Below are positions 30,772 to 31,841 of a DNA stretch of 31,841 nt, one piece after another; the first letter of the stretch is position 1; the number at the start of each line of letters is the position of its first letter. This DNA comes from DATEOR01 sp036279015 (GTDB taxonomy: Bacteria; Actinomycetota; Thermoleophilia; Gaiellales; Gaiellaceae). Where the stretch lies: NCBI GenBank assembly GCA_036279015.1, contig DASUJY010000053.1, positions 1 to 31,841 of the forward strand, given 5' to 3'. The notes beneath the pieces are model-generated. The model saw only the letters and a list, made by a program, of their open reading frames with translations, made no database searches and was not told the DNA's origin. The translations under genes and the position numbers were made by a program.

Positions 30772-31644
30772 TTGACCGCCGTCGCCTTCGTCGGCCTCGG
30801 CGCGATGGGCGAGCGGATGGCGCGCCGGCTGCTCGACGCCGGCCACGAGCTGAGCGTCTGGAACCGGACCCCGGCCAAGGCCGAGGCGCTGGTGGCTGCC
30901 GGCGCCCGCCGCGCCGCGAGCGCTGCCGACGCGGCCCGCTCGGCGGAGGTCGCCGTCACCACGGTCAGCGATCCCGCTGCGCTCGAGGCTGTCACCGCGG
31001 GCCCGTACGGCGTCCTCGCGGGGCTCGAGCCAGGCTCGCTCCTCATCGAGATGTCGACCGTCGGACCGGCCGCGCTTCACGATCTCGCCGAGAAGATGCC
31101 GGAGGGGACCACGCTCCTCGACGCGCCCGTGCTCGGCAGCATCAGCGAGGCCGAGGAAGGAACGCTGCGCATCTTCGTCGGCGGCGACGAGGACGGCTTC
31201 GCCCGCGTCGCGCCCCTTCTTGTCGCGCTCGGGGAGCCGATCCTCGTCGGCCCGCCTGGAAGCGGCGCCGCGGCGAAGCTCGTCGCGAACTCGACGCTCC
31301 TCGGAGTCCTCTCCCTGCTCGGCGAGGCGCTTGCGCTCGGCGAGCGGCTCGGGCTCGAGACGGAGGTCGTGTTCGACGTGCTCGCCTCGACGCCGCTCGG
31401 CGCGCAGGCGAAACGGCGGCGTCCAGCCGTCCAGGAAGGCCGCTACCCCCGTCGCTTCGCGCTCGGCCTCGCAGCCAAGGACGGAGATCTCGTCGTCGAG
31501 GACGCAGGGCGCGTCAGCCTCGACCTTCGCCTCGCCTCCGCTGCGCGCGACTGGTTCCGTAGCGCGGAGAGCGAGGGCTGGGGCGAGCTCGACTACTCCG
31601 CGATCCTCGCCTTCATCGGCGGGAAGAAGCGCCCCGGAAGCTGA
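30772..31644 (+). CDS. NAD(P)-dependent beta-hydroxyacid dehydrogenase (3-hydroxyisobutyrate dehydrogenase-like)
   Basis: A 290-residue enzyme of the beta-hydroxyacid dehydrogenase family. The N-terminal Rossmann motif is VAFVGLGAMGERMARRLLDAG, with VWNRTPAKAEAL after strand 2, which favours NADP(H). The substrate loop is LLDAPVLGSISEAEEGTLRI (usual D-A-P-V-S-G), and GSGAAAKLVANSTLLG holds the catalytic lysine. The C-terminal helical domain includes RFALGLAAKDGDLVVE. Candidate substrates are 3-hydroxyisobutyrate, tartronate semialdehyde or glyoxylate/succinic semialdehyde. The TTG start at 30772 sits directly before the Rossmann strand with no ribosome binding site, four bases after the previous stop. 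Confidence 0.9.
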   Translation: MTAVAFVGLGAMGERMARRLLDAGHELSVWNRTPAKAEALVAAGARRAASAADAARSAEVAVTTVSDPAALEAVTAGPYGVLAGLEPGSLLIEMSTVGPAALHDLAEKMPEGTTLLDAPVLGSISEAEEGTLRIFVGGDEDGFARVAPLLVALGEPILVGPPGSGAAAKLVANSTLLGVLSLLGEALALGERLGLETEVVFDVLASTPLGAQAKRRRPAVQEGRYPRRFALGLAAKDGDLVVEDAGRVSLDLRLASAARDWFRSAESEGWGELDYSAILAFIGGKKRPGS

Positions 31645-31658
31645 GAGGACCAGCGCGC

Positions 31659-31694
31659 GGGGAAAATGTGCCAGAAGTGTGTCGATTTTCCCCC
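31659..31694. terminator. Hairpin between convergent genes, possibly a REP-like repeat
   Basis: GGGGAAAAT (31659-31667) and ATTTTCCCC (31685-31693) form a perfect 9-bp stem with a 17-base loop. It lies between the dehydrogenase stop and the convergent endonuclease-like gene's stop. The A and T runs inside the stem give a short uridine stretch in either direction, so it could serve as a two-way terminator. Its AT content stands out from the surroundings. Confidence 0.6.
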
Positions 31695-31739
31695 TCGCCG
31701 GGAGGAGTCGAGGCGGAGATCCTGGGCTGCCAGCCGGAA

Positions 31740-31841
31740 CTAGGACGACCAGCGGGCGTGGAGGTCCTTGAGCTTCTGCACCTCCGCTGCGTCCGGGCCG
31801 TGGTTGTCCGGCCCGGGAACCTCCAGGATCGTCGGCAGCCC
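31740..31841 (-). CDS. C-terminal end of an endonuclease IV-like (Nfo) protein, cut by window edge
   Basis: Only the last 33 codons and the TAG stop are visible. GLPTILEVPGPDNHGPDAAE resembles the end of the TIM barrel of deoxyribonuclease IV, where a leucine-glutamate-threonine/valine-proline segment provides a late metal ligand, followed by a final helix (VQKLKDLHARW). Related AP-endonuclease-family sugar isomerases share this fold, so the exact function is uncertain. It converges on the dehydrogenase gene across the 31659-31693 hairpin. Confidence 0.6.
   Translation of the reverse strand, partial: GLPTILEVPGPDNHGPDAAEVQKLKDLHARWSS

Noticed and set aside
1..31841. CRISPR arrays, tRNA or rRNA genes, IS elements, prophage or toxin-antitoxin genes
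   Set aside because: No regularly spaced repeats, cloverleaf-like sequences, transposase or integrase motifs, or small toxin-like gene pairs were seen on either strand.

Overview
The window is high-GC bacterial chromosome with dense, mostly forward-strand genes, many GTG and TTG starts, and frequent 4-base stop/start overlaps. Its backbone is a near-complete division and cell wall (dcw) cluster in the order mraZ-rsmH-ftsL-ftsI-[two extra genes]-murE-murF-mraY-murD-ftsW-murG-murC-murB-ftsQ-ftsZ. MurE carries the DNPR motif of meso-diaminopimelate-adding enzymes. ftsA, ddl, sepF and wag31 are absent from the cluster. GC content, gene order and protein style fit a deep-branching actinobacterium, most likely of the Thermoleophilia type; this is inference, since no marker gene or database comparison was available.

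Layout. 1-482: a GrpB-family gene cut by the left edge, preceded by a 30-codon remnant of a dihydrofolate-reductase-like gene (488-580, minus). 619-660: the mraZ promoter overlapped by four GTGG repeats at an exact 10-bp period, a textbook MraZ operator. 682-16881: the dcw cluster, interrupted at 4122-5462 by a convergent gene for an exported BamE/SmpA-like protein and a methyltransferase gene. ftsZ has its own TTGACA promoter and a strong ribosome binding site. 16907-24362: amino-acid catabolism, namely tryptophanase, the glycine cleavage system T, H, P1 and P2 proteins, a small unknown charged protein, a cupin and L-threonine aldolase. 24379-29517 (minus): a TMEM175-like channel, a MacB/FtsX-type ABC permease with its ATPase, and a Ca2+/H+ antiporter. 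29547-31644 (plus): a HAD hydrolase, a cysteine-rich protein of unknown function and a 3-hydroxyisobutyrate-dehydrogenase-like enzyme. 31740-31841 (minus): the tail of an endonuclease IV-like gene.

How the genes fit together. The dcw genes take UDP-MurNAc precursors through the Mur ligases, MraY and MurG to lipid II, which FtsW and FtsI polymerise at the FtsZ/FtsQ/FtsL septum. Downstream, threonine aldolase can make glycine that the glycine cleavage proteins oxidise to one-carbon units. The lipoamide dehydrogenase (L protein) is not in the window.

I found no phage, IS element, CRISPR array, tRNA or rRNA, and nothing I can defend as a wholly new system. The most interesting signals are: a recurring TANNNT box 6-10 bases before start codons, suggesting leaderless mRNAs; a 29-bp divergent intergenic region whose two -10 boxes share bases; a 92-base ftsW/murG overlap; the gene remnant upstream of grpB; and a conserved-looking nine-cysteine protein.
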